Shown here: piece after piece, positions 5,410 to 11,159 of the stretch
How the letters are laid out: each line of letters opens with the position of its first letter
Position numbering within the stretch: the stretch's first letter is position 1
Source: an uncultured Erysipelotrichaceae bacterium
GTDB taxonomy: Bacteria; Bacillota_I; Bacilli_A; RFN20; CAG-826
Assembly (NCBI GenBank): GCA_902782395.1
Contig: CACZNF010000046.1
Coordinates: 1 to 11,159 of the forward strand
Direction of reading: 5' to 3'
Length of the DNA stretch: 11,159 nt
Made by a program: the position numbers and the translations under genes
Notes under the pieces: generated by a model
Seen by the model: the letters and a program-made list of their open reading frames with translations, nothing else
Told to the model about the DNA's origin: nothing
Databases searched by the model: none

Positions 5410-7209
5410 TTAGGCAAGCTTAGCGCTTAAAGCGTTGACGTCATATAAATCACTTGGGATGTTATAGACAATTTTATCAACGATATATTCACTAAAAGCA
5501 GCCTTACCAGTTGGGAGTAATGAGATGTCAGGAGTGGCACCATTTTCAAAGCCTTTAAACTCTTTATTGGCTTTATCAAAATATCCTAAGTGAGTCATGG
5601 AAGAATGATACACGTATTCGCTATTTGGCATGTAATGGATACCAACAGCGCATTCACCGCCACCGCTCCTTTCACCGATAATTTTGATGCCCATCTTTTG
5701 TGCATAGCATGGGAATGCATTGCCACAAGAGAAGGAACAATCGGAACACATGACATAGATATTAAAGTCATTACCAAATACTTCATCTGCGGTGTATTTA
5801 CCATCCATATTAACGTCAACACTACATGTAGAAGTATTAACCGCTCCTACGGATTCACTCATCATGCTAACAGCAGCTTTATTATCTTTTGAGATAAGGG
5901 CTAAGATTTTAGCCATGACACCGATAACACCACCACCATTTGTCGAGACATCGATGATGACATTTTCAATACGGCCATCCGCTTTAAACATTTTTAAATG
6001 TTCTAAGACGTTATAGTAAGAGTCATGTTCACCAGCTGTGGCTTTCACTGTTCCATTATCGTTAAAAACTTCTTCAGTTGTGCCTAAATCGAATGAATCG
6101 AAATAGAACAAAGCTGTCTTATGATCACTGGATATGGTGTATTGTCTTCTATCAGGGTATGTTTCTTTTCTTAACTTTGTTAATTCCTGGTCTTGATATT
6201 GTCTTTTCATGACATTGATACCACCTGTGGCTTTAGTGTTACCCTCGCCCCAGGCATTATTTGCACTGACTAAACCAGTATGGTGATCATCAAAAACCGC
6301 TAAAGAAGAGGAATATGCGGTGCCTCTTTTTTCACCGTCTTTCGATTTCAAATCAGAGTAGAAATTGTATTGGCTTAAGTAATCCTTCATAGAATCGATT
6401 TTGTGGTAGGACTTTAAGCCATAGAAGTTATCTAAAACAAATAAGAAACAGCTGAGGTTATAGTCTAGTAAATATGAAGGAATGGTCTGTCCTTGCGTGA
6501 CATTTTCCATTTCTTTATCAACAGATGTTTCATTGTTGAAACTACCGCCTGTTTTAAACTTTTTAGAATAGTTTTCTACATCCCATGTCGCGTAAATGTT
6601 CTTGTAATTGTAGAAATGGAAGATGCTAGAAGATTCAGAAAAAGCATTGTCTAATAAGCCTAATGGGTAGTAGCGGCGATTATTCTTAGAAAATGTTTTA
6701 AACTCATAGCCACTGAATGAGTATGTGGCGAAATTGTTTTCACCTAAGCGATCAAAAGAATCTTCAAATTTAGTGTACTTGCTAAGAACAGAATAATCGT
6801 TTGGATTGCTGTCGCTAGCGAGGACGTTAGAAATACTGCCCGCAGTCATAATGCTTTTAGTTAATGAAGAAATAGTCGCGTAGAAATATAATTCCTCACC
6901 ACGATAGATAGTCCAAGTGGAGGCAAAACCATTGTTTTCCACTTCGCTTTTTACATCAGCCTCAAAATAAGGTTTGTATAAAGAAGCATATTGCTCTAAA
7001 GAGAAATATGGGACATAGCCTTCACCCTCGATGAATTGTGGACTAATAGTGCCTAATTTACACTCCTCAATATTCTTACCGCCCTGAGTAGCGTAATCTA
7101 AAAGATAAACATCCACTTCTTTAGCTTCAGAAGAATATGTTTTAAAAAGCGAACAGGAACTTAAGACGAACGAAGCGATAACTGCGCCTAAAATGATTGA
7201 TTTTTTCAT
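5410..7209 (-). CDS. S41-family (C-terminal-processing-like) peptidase lipoprotein
   Basis: This is a 599-aa exported lipoprotein. The signal peptide MKKSIILGAVIASFV is followed by the lipobox LSSC with Cys19, so the mature protein should be anchored to the outer face of the membrane. The C-terminal half carries S41 serine-protease landmarks. These are DDHHTGL at 307-313 (the family D-x-H-T loop), DVSTNGGG at 420-427 (usually D-x-R-x-N-x-GG) and CSFSCGNAF at 491-499, whose Ser494 is the likely nucleophile, followed by GERSGGGEC at 512-520. Just before the nucleophile, DVNMDGKYTADE (465-476) fits a calcium-binding EF-hand/dockerin loop (D, N, D, G, Y, E at loop positions 1, 3, 5, 6, 8, 12). 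Cysteines 462, 488, 491, 495, 501 and 520 cluster around the active site. The N-terminal half (about 25-290) is unrecognised, and no PDZ domain is obvious. The ATG at 7209 follows GTAGGA. It lies 18 nt after the PAP2 gene, so it is likely in the same operon. The substrate is unknown. Confidence 0.88.
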   Translation of the reverse strand: MKKSIILGAVIASFVLSSCSLFKTYSSEAKEVDVYLLDYATQGGKNIEECKLGTISPQFIEGEGYVPYFSLEQYASLYKPYFEADVKSEVENNGFASTWTIYRGEELYFYATISSLTKSIMTAGSISNVLASDSNPNDYSVLSKYTKFEDSFDRLGENNFATYSFSGYEFKTFSKNNRRYYPLGLLDNAFSESSSIFHFYNYKNIYATWDVENYSKKFKTGGSFNNETSVDKEMENVTQGQTIPSYLLDYNLSCFLFVLDNFYGLKSYHKIDSMKDYLSQYNFYSDLKSKDGEKRGTAYSSSLAVFDDHHTGLVSANNAWGEGNTKATGGINVMKRQYQDQELTKLRKETYPDRRQYTISSDHKTALFYFDSFDLGTTEEVFNDNGTVKATAGEHDSYYNVLEHLKMFKADGRIENVIIDVSTNGGGVIGVMAKILALISKDNKAAVSMMSESVGAVNTSTCSVDVNMDGKYTADEVFGNDFNIYVMCSDCSFSCGNAFPCYAQKMGIKIIGERSGGGECAVGIHYMPNSEYVYHSSMTHLGYFDKANKEFKGFENGATPDISLLPTGKAAFSEYIVDKIVYNIPSDLYDVNALSAKLA

Positions 7210-7227
7210 ATTTTTATATCCTACAAA

Positions 7228-8169
7228 TTATTGAGCAGGTTCTGTTTCCACTTGTGGTTCTTCTTCTTTCTTAAAGACCCAGCCTTTCGAACTGCAGAAG
7301 ACATGAACAATATAGAATACCACCATTACAATAAGGGAACCTGTGCATGTATCTGACAAGAAATGCGCACCGACAAGCATTCTGGAGAACATCATCAATA
7401 AAGTCCAAGCAAAACCGATATAGAATAACAATGTTTCTTTACCCTTCAATTTCTTAAAGAACATTGAGTAATATGGTAAGAACATCATCATCACTGCAGC
7501 GGTACCTGAATGACCACTTGGGAAGGATTTAAATTCTTCTTTTGTCATGGTAATGCCATCGATAACAGTATCACCTTTAATGAAGTCTTTATAGCCTGTA
7601 CAGGACTGCCACCAATTATAGAAATCTGTGACACCTTCTCTAACAAAGAAACGATAACGTGGACGATGGATGATTTGTTTAACAACCCAACCAACTGGTA
7701 ATAAGCCCACTATCACGATGACTGACATAACAAGTAAAGCGGACCATAAGGCTTTTTTATCACCTTTAGAGCAAACTCTAAACGCTAAATAATAAACACC
7801 GGCAAAGAGGACTGCACAGCCAATATAGCTTGGGATCTTTAATGCATCATTATTAAAGCCATTAATGGATGGTAAATCTTTCGCACAAAGAATAACACCT
7901 AAGACATATCCTAAAGCGGACAAGACATAGGCAATAATTTTAGCAAACCATGGCAAATCGTTTCTTTTCCAAGTTGTGGCTAATAGACCACCACCGATAA
8001 AGGCAAATCCTGCATAGCAAGGATATGTACCAAACGAGGCCATTAATAAGCCAAATAAATTGTTTTTTGAAAATAGGGCTTGGTTAATTTGTAAATCAAA
8101 GAATGAACCAAGAACAATACCTACGAGTAAGATACCGATAACGATAATGAAATGTCTTTTTTTAATCAT
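7228..8169 (-). CDS. PAP2-family membrane phosphatase
   Basis: This 313-aa integral membrane protein is of the phosphatidic-acid phosphatase type 2 / undecaprenyl-pyrophosphate phosphatase superfamily. It dephosphorylates lipid phosphates at the membrane face. The three signature motifs are present: KQIIHRPR at 164-171 (motif 1), FPSGH at 216-220 with catalytic His220 (motif 2), and SRxxxGAHxxSD at 262-273 with His269 and Asp273 (motif 3). Hydrophobic segments surround them, at about 6-24, 38-65, 76-96, 113-131, 141-163, 222-238, 246-261 and 274-292. Motifs 1 and 2 are separated by an unusually long polar loop (about 172-215). The tail is acidic (KKEEEPQVETEPAQ). The ATG at 8169 is preceded by GTAGGAGAA. 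It is the first gene of a two-gene unit with the S41 lipoprotein. The lipid substrate is not predictable; undecaprenyl-PP recycling is only one possibility. Confidence 0.93.
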   Translation of the reverse strand: MIKKRHFIIVIGILLVGIVLGSFFDLQINQALFSKNNLFGLLMASFGTYPCYAGFAFIGGGLLATTWKRNDLPWFAKIIAYVLSALGYVLGVILCAKDLPSINGFNNDALKIPSYIGCAVLFAGVYYLAFRVCSKGDKKALWSALLVMSVIVIVGLLPVGWVVKQIIHRPRYRFFVREGVTDFYNWWQSCTGYKDFIKGDTVIDGITMTKEEFKSFPSGHSGTAAVMMMFLPYYSMFFKKLKGKETLLFYIGFAWTLLMMFSRMLVGAHFLSDTCTGSLIVMVVFYIVHVFCSSKGWVFKKEEEPQVETEPAQ

Positions 8170-8201
8170 TTTATGATTCTCCTACATTAGATGCTGAATT
8201 C

Positions 8202-8210
8202 ATTGTACCA
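8202..8210 (-). promoter_or_regulatory. Extended -10 promoter of the PAP2-S41 operon
   Basis: TGGTACAAT on the minus strand gives a TGn extension plus TACAAT, about 33 nt before the PAP2 ATG. No strong -35 is found. It lies back to back with the candidate cysE promoter (8215-8244) in an 80-bp divergent intergenic region. Confidence 0.5.
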
Positions 8211-8214
8211 CCTT

Positions 8215-8244
8215 TTAACAGTCATATCATTTGTAATTTATGAA
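8215..8244 (+). promoter_or_regulatory. Candidate cysE promoter giving a leaderless or near-leaderless mRNA
   Basis: TTAACA (8215-8220), an 18-nt spacer and TATGAA (8239-8244) place the expected start of transcription at about 8250, which is the A of the annotated ATG. This would explain why no ribosome site precedes that ATG. The -10 is only moderately matched, so the call is tentative. Confidence 0.4.
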
Positions 8245-8249
8245 TAAAT

Positions 8250-8960
8250 ATGGCACAATTCTTACGAAATATGATTTGCAAAAGTAACCTTGTTGACTTA
8301 TTAGATAAATGCTTTGCTTACGTCATCTGTGAAGAAGAAGGCGTTGAATTAGCGGGTCTTTTCTATGATTCAATCGAAGTAAACGAAAAGAACTTCGAAG
8401 CTTTTAAAAATGAATTAGATAATATCAAAGATATTCTTAAAGAAGACCTCCAATTCTTTATGGATAGCGATCCTGCAGCGACATCATTAGATGAAATTAA
8501 AATGGCTTATCCAGGATTTAGAGCTATTGCAACATATCGCATTTCTCATGCTTTATATAAATTAGGATATAAGTTAGAAGCACGTTTTTTATCTGAACAC
8601 GCTCATGCATCTACAGGCATCGATATCCATCCAGGCGCTAACATTGATTATCCATTCTTTATTGACCATGGTACTGGTACCGTAATCGGTCAAACCTCCA
8701 CTATCGGTAAAAGAGTAAAGATCTATCAATGTGTGACTCTTGGAGCGGTCTCTCTTAGCAATGCTGAAAAAATGAGAGGAGTCGTTAGACATCCACAAGT
8801 CGGTAATAATGTTACTATCTATGCTGGTGCTTCCTTACTAGGGGCCATCAACATTGGTGATAACGTCACAATTGGTAGTAACGTCTTCCTATTAGAGGAT
8901 GTACCAAGCAATACTCGCGTAGTCATTGGTAAACCTGCCTTAGTGTTCACAAAGAAGTAA
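8250..8960 (+). CDS. cysE: Serine O-acetyltransferase
   Basis: This 236-aa cytoplasmic enzyme makes O-acetylserine from L-serine and acetyl-CoA, the first committed step of cysteine synthesis. The N-terminal helical part includes the DPAA motif at 74-77 and AYPGFRAIATYRISH at 86-100. The C-terminal left-handed beta helix starts at GIDIHPGANI (123-132) and continues through hexapeptide repeats to about 218. Asp125 and His140 (in IDHGTG) have the same 15-residue spacing as catalytic Asp143 and His158 of E. coli CysE. The tail is short (GKPALVFTKK) and lacks the C-terminal isoleucine used to dock into CysK, so assembly of a classical cysteine synthase complex is doubtful. No ribosome site precedes ATG 8250 or the next ATG (8271), which leaves the start less certain than the identity. 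It competes with the nearby sdaA enzyme for serine. A terminator overlaps the stop codon. Confidence 0.93.
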   Translation: MAQFLRNMICKSNLVDLLDKCFAYVICEEEGVELAGLFYDSIEVNEKNFEAFKNELDNIKDILKEDLQFFMDSDPAATSLDEIKMAYPGFRAIATYRISHALYKLGYKLEARFLSEHAHASTGIDIHPGANIDYPFFIDHGTGTVIGQTSTIGKRVKIYQCVTLGAVSLSNAEKMRGVVRHPQVGNNVTIYAGASLLGAINIGDNVTIGSNVFLLEDVPSNTRVVIGKPALVFTKK

Positions 8961-8985
8961 CTCACTGAAACAACGTGAGTTTTTT
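8959..8985 (+). terminator. Terminator of cysE
   Basis: AACTCAC (8959-8965) pairs with GTGAGTT (8975-8981) around a 9-nt loop and is followed by a U-tract (8980-8985). The stem begins inside the TAA stop codon. Confidence 0.85.
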
Positions 8986-8986
8986 C

Positions 8987-9014
8987 TTGCAAACAAAATT
9001 AGATTGTATACAAT
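8987..9014 (+). promoter_or_regulatory. Promoter of gpx-ohrR-cdf with OhrR-like operator
   Basis: TTGCAA (8987-8992), a 16-nt spacer and TACAAT (9009-9014) form a promoter 20 nt before the gpx ATG. Over the -10 lies a perfect 12-bp palindrome, ATTGTATACAAT (9003-9014), flanked by ATTAG on the left and TTATT on the right. From memory, the Bacillus subtilis OhrR operator is built from TACAATT-AATTGTA halves with the same ATTGTATACAAT centre. With an ohrR gene two positions downstream, this is best read as its autoregulatory operator. Confidence 0.7.
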
Positions 9015-9033
9015 TTATTATGGAGGTAAATTT

Positions 9034-9513
9034 ATGAACATTTACGATTTCAAAGCAAATGACTATCTCGGAAATGAAGTCAATCTCAGCAAATATCAAG
9101 GACAAGTCGTCCTTATCGTTAATACTGCAACAAGATGTGGATTCACTCCACAATATGAAGGCTTAGAAGCTTTATATGAAAAATATAGAGATCAAGGTTT
9201 TGTGATTCTTGATTTCCCATGTAATCAATTCTTGGCCCAAGCCCCAGGAACAGCGGAAGAAATTCATTCTGTTTGCTCCTTAAAATACAATACACAATTT
9301 CCACAATTCGATAAGATTAAAGTTAATGGCAAAGATGCCCATCCTTTATTCGTTTATTTAGAATCTCAAAATGAATCAAAGAAGGTTAAGAAAGTTAAAT
9401 GGAATTTCACCAAATTCTTAATCGGTAAAGATGGAACATTCTTAGGTAGATTTGAACCAACTGTCAAACCAGAACAAATCGAACAATCTATCGTTGATGC
9501 ATTAAATAAATAA
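9034..9513 (+). CDS. gpx: Glutathione-peroxidase-family thiol peroxidase
   Basis: This 159-aa cytoplasmic enzyme reduces hydrogen peroxide or organic hydroperoxides. The peroxidatic cysteine is Cys35 in NTATRCGFTPQY (a selenocysteine in some animals). The tetrad is completed by Gln69 (in FPCNQFLAQAPG), Trp123 and Asn124 (in WNFTKFLI). Cys81 (HSVCSLKY) is where thioredoxin-dependent family members keep the resolving cysteine, and Cys63 is the usual structural one. It is therefore probably a 2-Cys thioredoxin-using enzyme rather than a true glutathione user. The QAPG replaces the commoner QEPG. I chose ATG 9034 because GGAGG lies at 9022-9026; an earlier in-frame TTG (9004) falls inside the promoter. 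It is the first gene of the operon and ohrR starts 1 nt after its stop. Confidence 0.95.
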   Translation: MNIYDFKANDYLGNEVNLSKYQGQVVLIVNTATRCGFTPQYEGLEALYEKYRDQGFVILDFPCNQFLAQAPGTAEEIHSVCSLKYNTQFPQFDKIKVNGKDAHPLFVYLESQNESKKVKKVKWNFTKFLIGKDGTFLGRFEPTVKPEQIEQSIVDALNK

Positions 9514-9514
9514 G

Positions 9515-9952
9515 ATGAAAAACGAAGAGATATTAAAACTTGATAATCAAATATGTTTTCCAATGTATGTGGCGAGCAAGGAAATCGTTCGTCAATACAT
9601 TCCTTTGCTCAAGGAATTAGATCTTACTTATACCCAATATATTACCTTATTAGCGTTATGGGAAAATGACCATATCACAGTGAAAGAATTAGGTCATAGA
9701 TTGTATTTAGATTCTGGAACTTTAACACCTCTATTGAATAAATTAGAGAATAAGGGTTATATTATTAAGAATAAAAGCGATAAGGACGGTAGAGAACTAG
9801 TCGTCTGTGTGACTGATGAAGGTTTTAAACTTAAAGAAAAAGCTTTATCAATACCACAAAATATCGCTAAATGTGTACATCTTGAAAGGGAAGAAGCGAT
9901 TGAATTTTATCGACTCCTGCATAAGGTTTTAGACGGTTTTTATGGAAAATAG
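9515..9952 (+). CDS. ohrR: OhrR-type MarR-family organic peroxide sensor/repressor
   Basis: This 145-aa winged-helix repressor releases DNA when its reactive cysteine is oxidised by organic peroxides. LDNQICFPMYVAS (9-21) matches the OhrR N-terminal signature, and Cys14 is the sensor. Tyr28 and Tyr39 occur 14 and 25 residues later, the spacing of the two cysteine-contacting tyrosines in Bacillus OhrR (Cys15, Tyr29, Tyr40). The recognition helix region reads YLDSGTLTPLLNKLENKG (64-81), and the wing includes KSDKDGREL. Cys120 is 106 residues after Cys14, close to the 105-residue separation in 2-Cys OhrR of Xanthomonas, so an intersubunit disulfide is possible; Cys98 is extra. It starts 1 nt after gpx with no clear ribosome site, which suggests translational coupling, and overlaps the transporter gene by 11 nt. 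It probably represses its own operon through the palindrome at 9003-9014. Confidence 0.92.
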   Translation: MKNEEILKLDNQICFPMYVASKEIVRQYIPLLKELDLTYTQYITLLALWENDHITVKELGHRLYLDSGTLTPLLNKLENKGYIIKNKSDKDGRELVVCVTDEGFKLKEKALSIPQNIAKCVHLEREEAIEFYRLLHKVLDGFYGK

Positions 9953-11041
9953 AAGCAAAGTAATCGTTAGAACAAGTATTATTGGTATTCTTGGCAACAT
10001 TGGCTTAGTTATTCTTAAAGCGGTTGTTGGCATTTTCGCTAACAGTATTGCGATTATTATGGACGCGATTAATAACTTATCTGACGCATTATCAAGCACA
10101 ATTACCATTATTGGCACTAAGTTATCGCAAAAGAAACCAGATGCTAAGCACCCATATGGTCATGGACGTGTTGAATACATCACTAGCTTAGCCATTGGTG
10201 TTATTATCATCGTTGCTGGTGTTGGTGCAATCGTTGAATCTATTAAATCAATTATTGAAGGTGGCAAACCAACATTTGATATCGTGACCTTAGTGTTAAT
10301 CGCTGTCGCGGTCGTTGTTAAAATCGTCCTTGGTCTATACTTTAGACACGTTGGTAAGAAGGTCAATAGTGAGGCTTTAAAGGGTTCAGGAATGGATGCT
10401 TTATTAGATGCTTTATTATCCTTTGGCACCTTAGTTTCTGTCGCTGTTATGCTCATTTGGAAAGTCAGCATTGAAGGTTATGTCGGCGCGGTCATTGGCT
10501 TATTCATGATTAAATCTGGAATTGACGTTTTAAGAAGCTCTTTATCGAGCATTATTGGTGAACGTACAAGTAAGGAAGTAAGTGAAGCAATTAAACATTT
10601 AGTCTGTCAAAATCCTGAAGTCAAAGGTGCCTATGATTTAATCGTTAATAACTATGGCCCAGATAGAGGAATTGGTTCTATCCATATTGAGGTCAGCGAT
10701 GAAATGACTGCAAAAGATATTCATCCATTAACAAGAAAAATATCTGCGCAGGTCTATAAAGAATTTGGCATCATCATGACCGTGGGTATTTACGCCACCA
10801 ACAACAGTGATCCAATCATCAATGACATTAGAAATGAGATTCAAAAAGAAGTCTTAGAACCATTAAACAAATTCATGGTTTCTACTGTGATCAAGAAAGC
10901 AAATCTATCTCATTTGATGTCATTGTAGATTTTAAAGATCCGGATGCACCAAAGTTAATCAAACAAATTCAAGAAAACTTGAATAACAAATATCCTGGCT
11001 ATCACTTCTACATTGTGGAAGATAAAGATTTCTCGGATTAA
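9942..11041 (+). pseudogene. Cation diffusion facilitator (CDF) metal exporter with a one-base frameshift
   Basis: As written, the frame from ATG 9942 stops at 10926-10928 (328 aa). Its last 17 residues (after NKF, residue 311) do not fit the family. From 10874 the -1 frame reads HGFYCDQESKSISFDVIVDF... to TAA 11039-11041, exactly the expected CDF C-terminal domain end. Inserting one base near 10873-10874 restores a protein of about 366 aa. The intact part shows membrane helices from about 10-38 on, the DAINNLSD metal site in TM2 (41-48), HPYGHGRVEY at 70-79, the second site MDALLD (151-156, Asp152/Asp156) in TM5, and YGPDRGIGSIHIEV (238-251) in the cytosolic domain. CDF proteins export Zn, Mn, Fe or similar divalent ions in exchange for protons; the metal here is undetermined. 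The N-terminus overlaps ohrR by 11 nt, so it belongs to the same operon. It may be a real deletion or a sequencing error. Confidence 0.85.
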
Positions 11042-11044
11042 AAT

Positions 11045-11066
11045 AAAAGCCCTAAAGGGCTTTTTT
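11045..11066. terminator. Bidirectional terminator between cdf and tsaC
   Basis: An 8-bp stem pairs 11045-11052 with 11057-11064 around the loop TAAA. It is followed by a U-tract on the plus strand (11061-11066) and a U-rich stretch on the minus strand, so it can serve both converging genes. The tsaC stop codon lies within the hairpin. Confidence 0.85.
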
Positions 11067-11159
11067 AATATCTTCTAGACTAATAGGTCCTTGTCTTATT
11101 AGCTTTATTTCTTCCCCGGTTAAATCAATGATTGTGGATGGTAATCCTCCAATAGATTG
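11052..11159 (-). CDS. Threonylcarbamoyl-AMP synthase (Sua5/YwlC/TsaC), 3' end only
   Basis: The last 35 codons of a minus-strand gene enter from the right edge and end at TAG 11052-11054. The encoded end contains GGLPSTIIDLTG, matching the conserved (K/L)PSTIVD-L segment of the YrdC/Sua5 domain, then IRQGPISLEDIKKAL, matching the usual I-L-R-x-G-x-I closing element. The enzyme makes L-threonylcarbamoyl-AMP from threonine, bicarbonate and ATP for t6A37 modification of ANN-decoding tRNAs. The protein stops directly after this element, so it is the short TsaC form without the extra Sua5 domain. The gene is truncated by the window, and its start and length are unknown. Confidence 0.85.
   Translation of the reverse strand, partial: QSIGGLPSTIIDLTGEEIKLIRQGPISLEDIKKAL

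Noticed and set aside
5590..6016. Overlapping open frames on both strands inside the S41 protease gene
   Set aside because: They are shadows of the well-supported lipoprotein gene with no ribosome site or family features; the same holds for the frames at 2558-2812, 3766-3957, 7510-7701, 8589-8798, 8962-9153, 9366-9563, 9929-10117 and 10160-10471.
9004..9033. TTG start for gpx
   Set aside because: It falls inside the promoter and palindrome; ATG 9034 has a perfect GGAGG.
10861..10880. Programmed -1 frameshifting in the CDF gene
   Set aside because: The AAACAAATTC context is not a canonical X-XXY-YYZ slippery site and no downstream pseudoknot is evident; a one-base deletion is simpler.
1..11159. 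CRISPR arrays, insertion sequences, prophage or attachment sites
   Set aside because: No spaced direct repeats, transposase-like proteins or terminal inverted repeats were found; the only exact repeats are the two tandem duplications in one gene.

Overview
The window is AT-rich, gene-dense DNA from a low-GC Gram-positive bacterium. AGGAGG-like ribosome sites, A/T-rich hairpin terminators with U-tracts, a lipoprotein signal, an OhrR-type peroxide sensor and a fused one-chain iron-sulfur serine dehydratase all fit Bacilli/Erysipelotrichia or a walled relative of the Mollicutes. This placement is inference. Tryptophan is TGG, and every stop I can place is TAA or TAG, so the standard code (or one in which TGA is simply rare) applies.

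Layout. Nearly the whole left three quarters (1-8169) reads on the minus strand. From the left edge: tRNA-His(GTG) with its own promoter and terminator; a 75-aa two-helix membrane protein; an M18 metallo-aminopeptidase; an operon of an interrupted P-loop kinase and L-serine dehydratase; a DegV-family lipid-binding protein; a small four-helix membrane protein; and a pair formed by a PAP2 phosphatase and a large S41-type lipoprotein protease. At about 8.2 kb transcription diverges. The plus strand then carries serine O-acetyltransferase (cysE), a glutathione peroxidase, an ohrR/MarR regulator and a cation diffusion facilitator. A convergent minus-strand gene, the 3' end of the tRNA threonylcarbamoyl-AMP synthase tsaC/sua5, enters at the right edge and shares a bidirectional terminator with the transporter.

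Functional themes. Peptide and amino-acid use is represented by the aminopeptidase, serine deamination to pyruvate, and serine acetylation toward cysteine. The envelope is represented by DegV, PAP2, the S41 lipoprotein and small membrane proteins. The clearest regulatory unit is gpx-ohrR-cdf: the genes are packed with 1-nt spacing and an 11-nt overlap, and an OhrR-like palindrome lies on the promoter, so peroxide sensing, peroxide reduction and metal export appear to be coupled.

Most unusual feature. Three genes in 11 kb carry clean, recent-looking lesions. The kinase has one in-frame TAA. The transporter has a one-base frameshift after which the family's C-terminus continues intact in another frame. 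The four-helix membrane protein carries two separate exact tandem duplications (56 bp and 32 bp), one at each end; neither is a multiple of three. One rewrites the C-terminus and the other duplicates the ribosome site and start codon. These may be real decay, reversible (phase-variable) states, or sequence/assembly errors; read-level evidence is needed to tell them apart.
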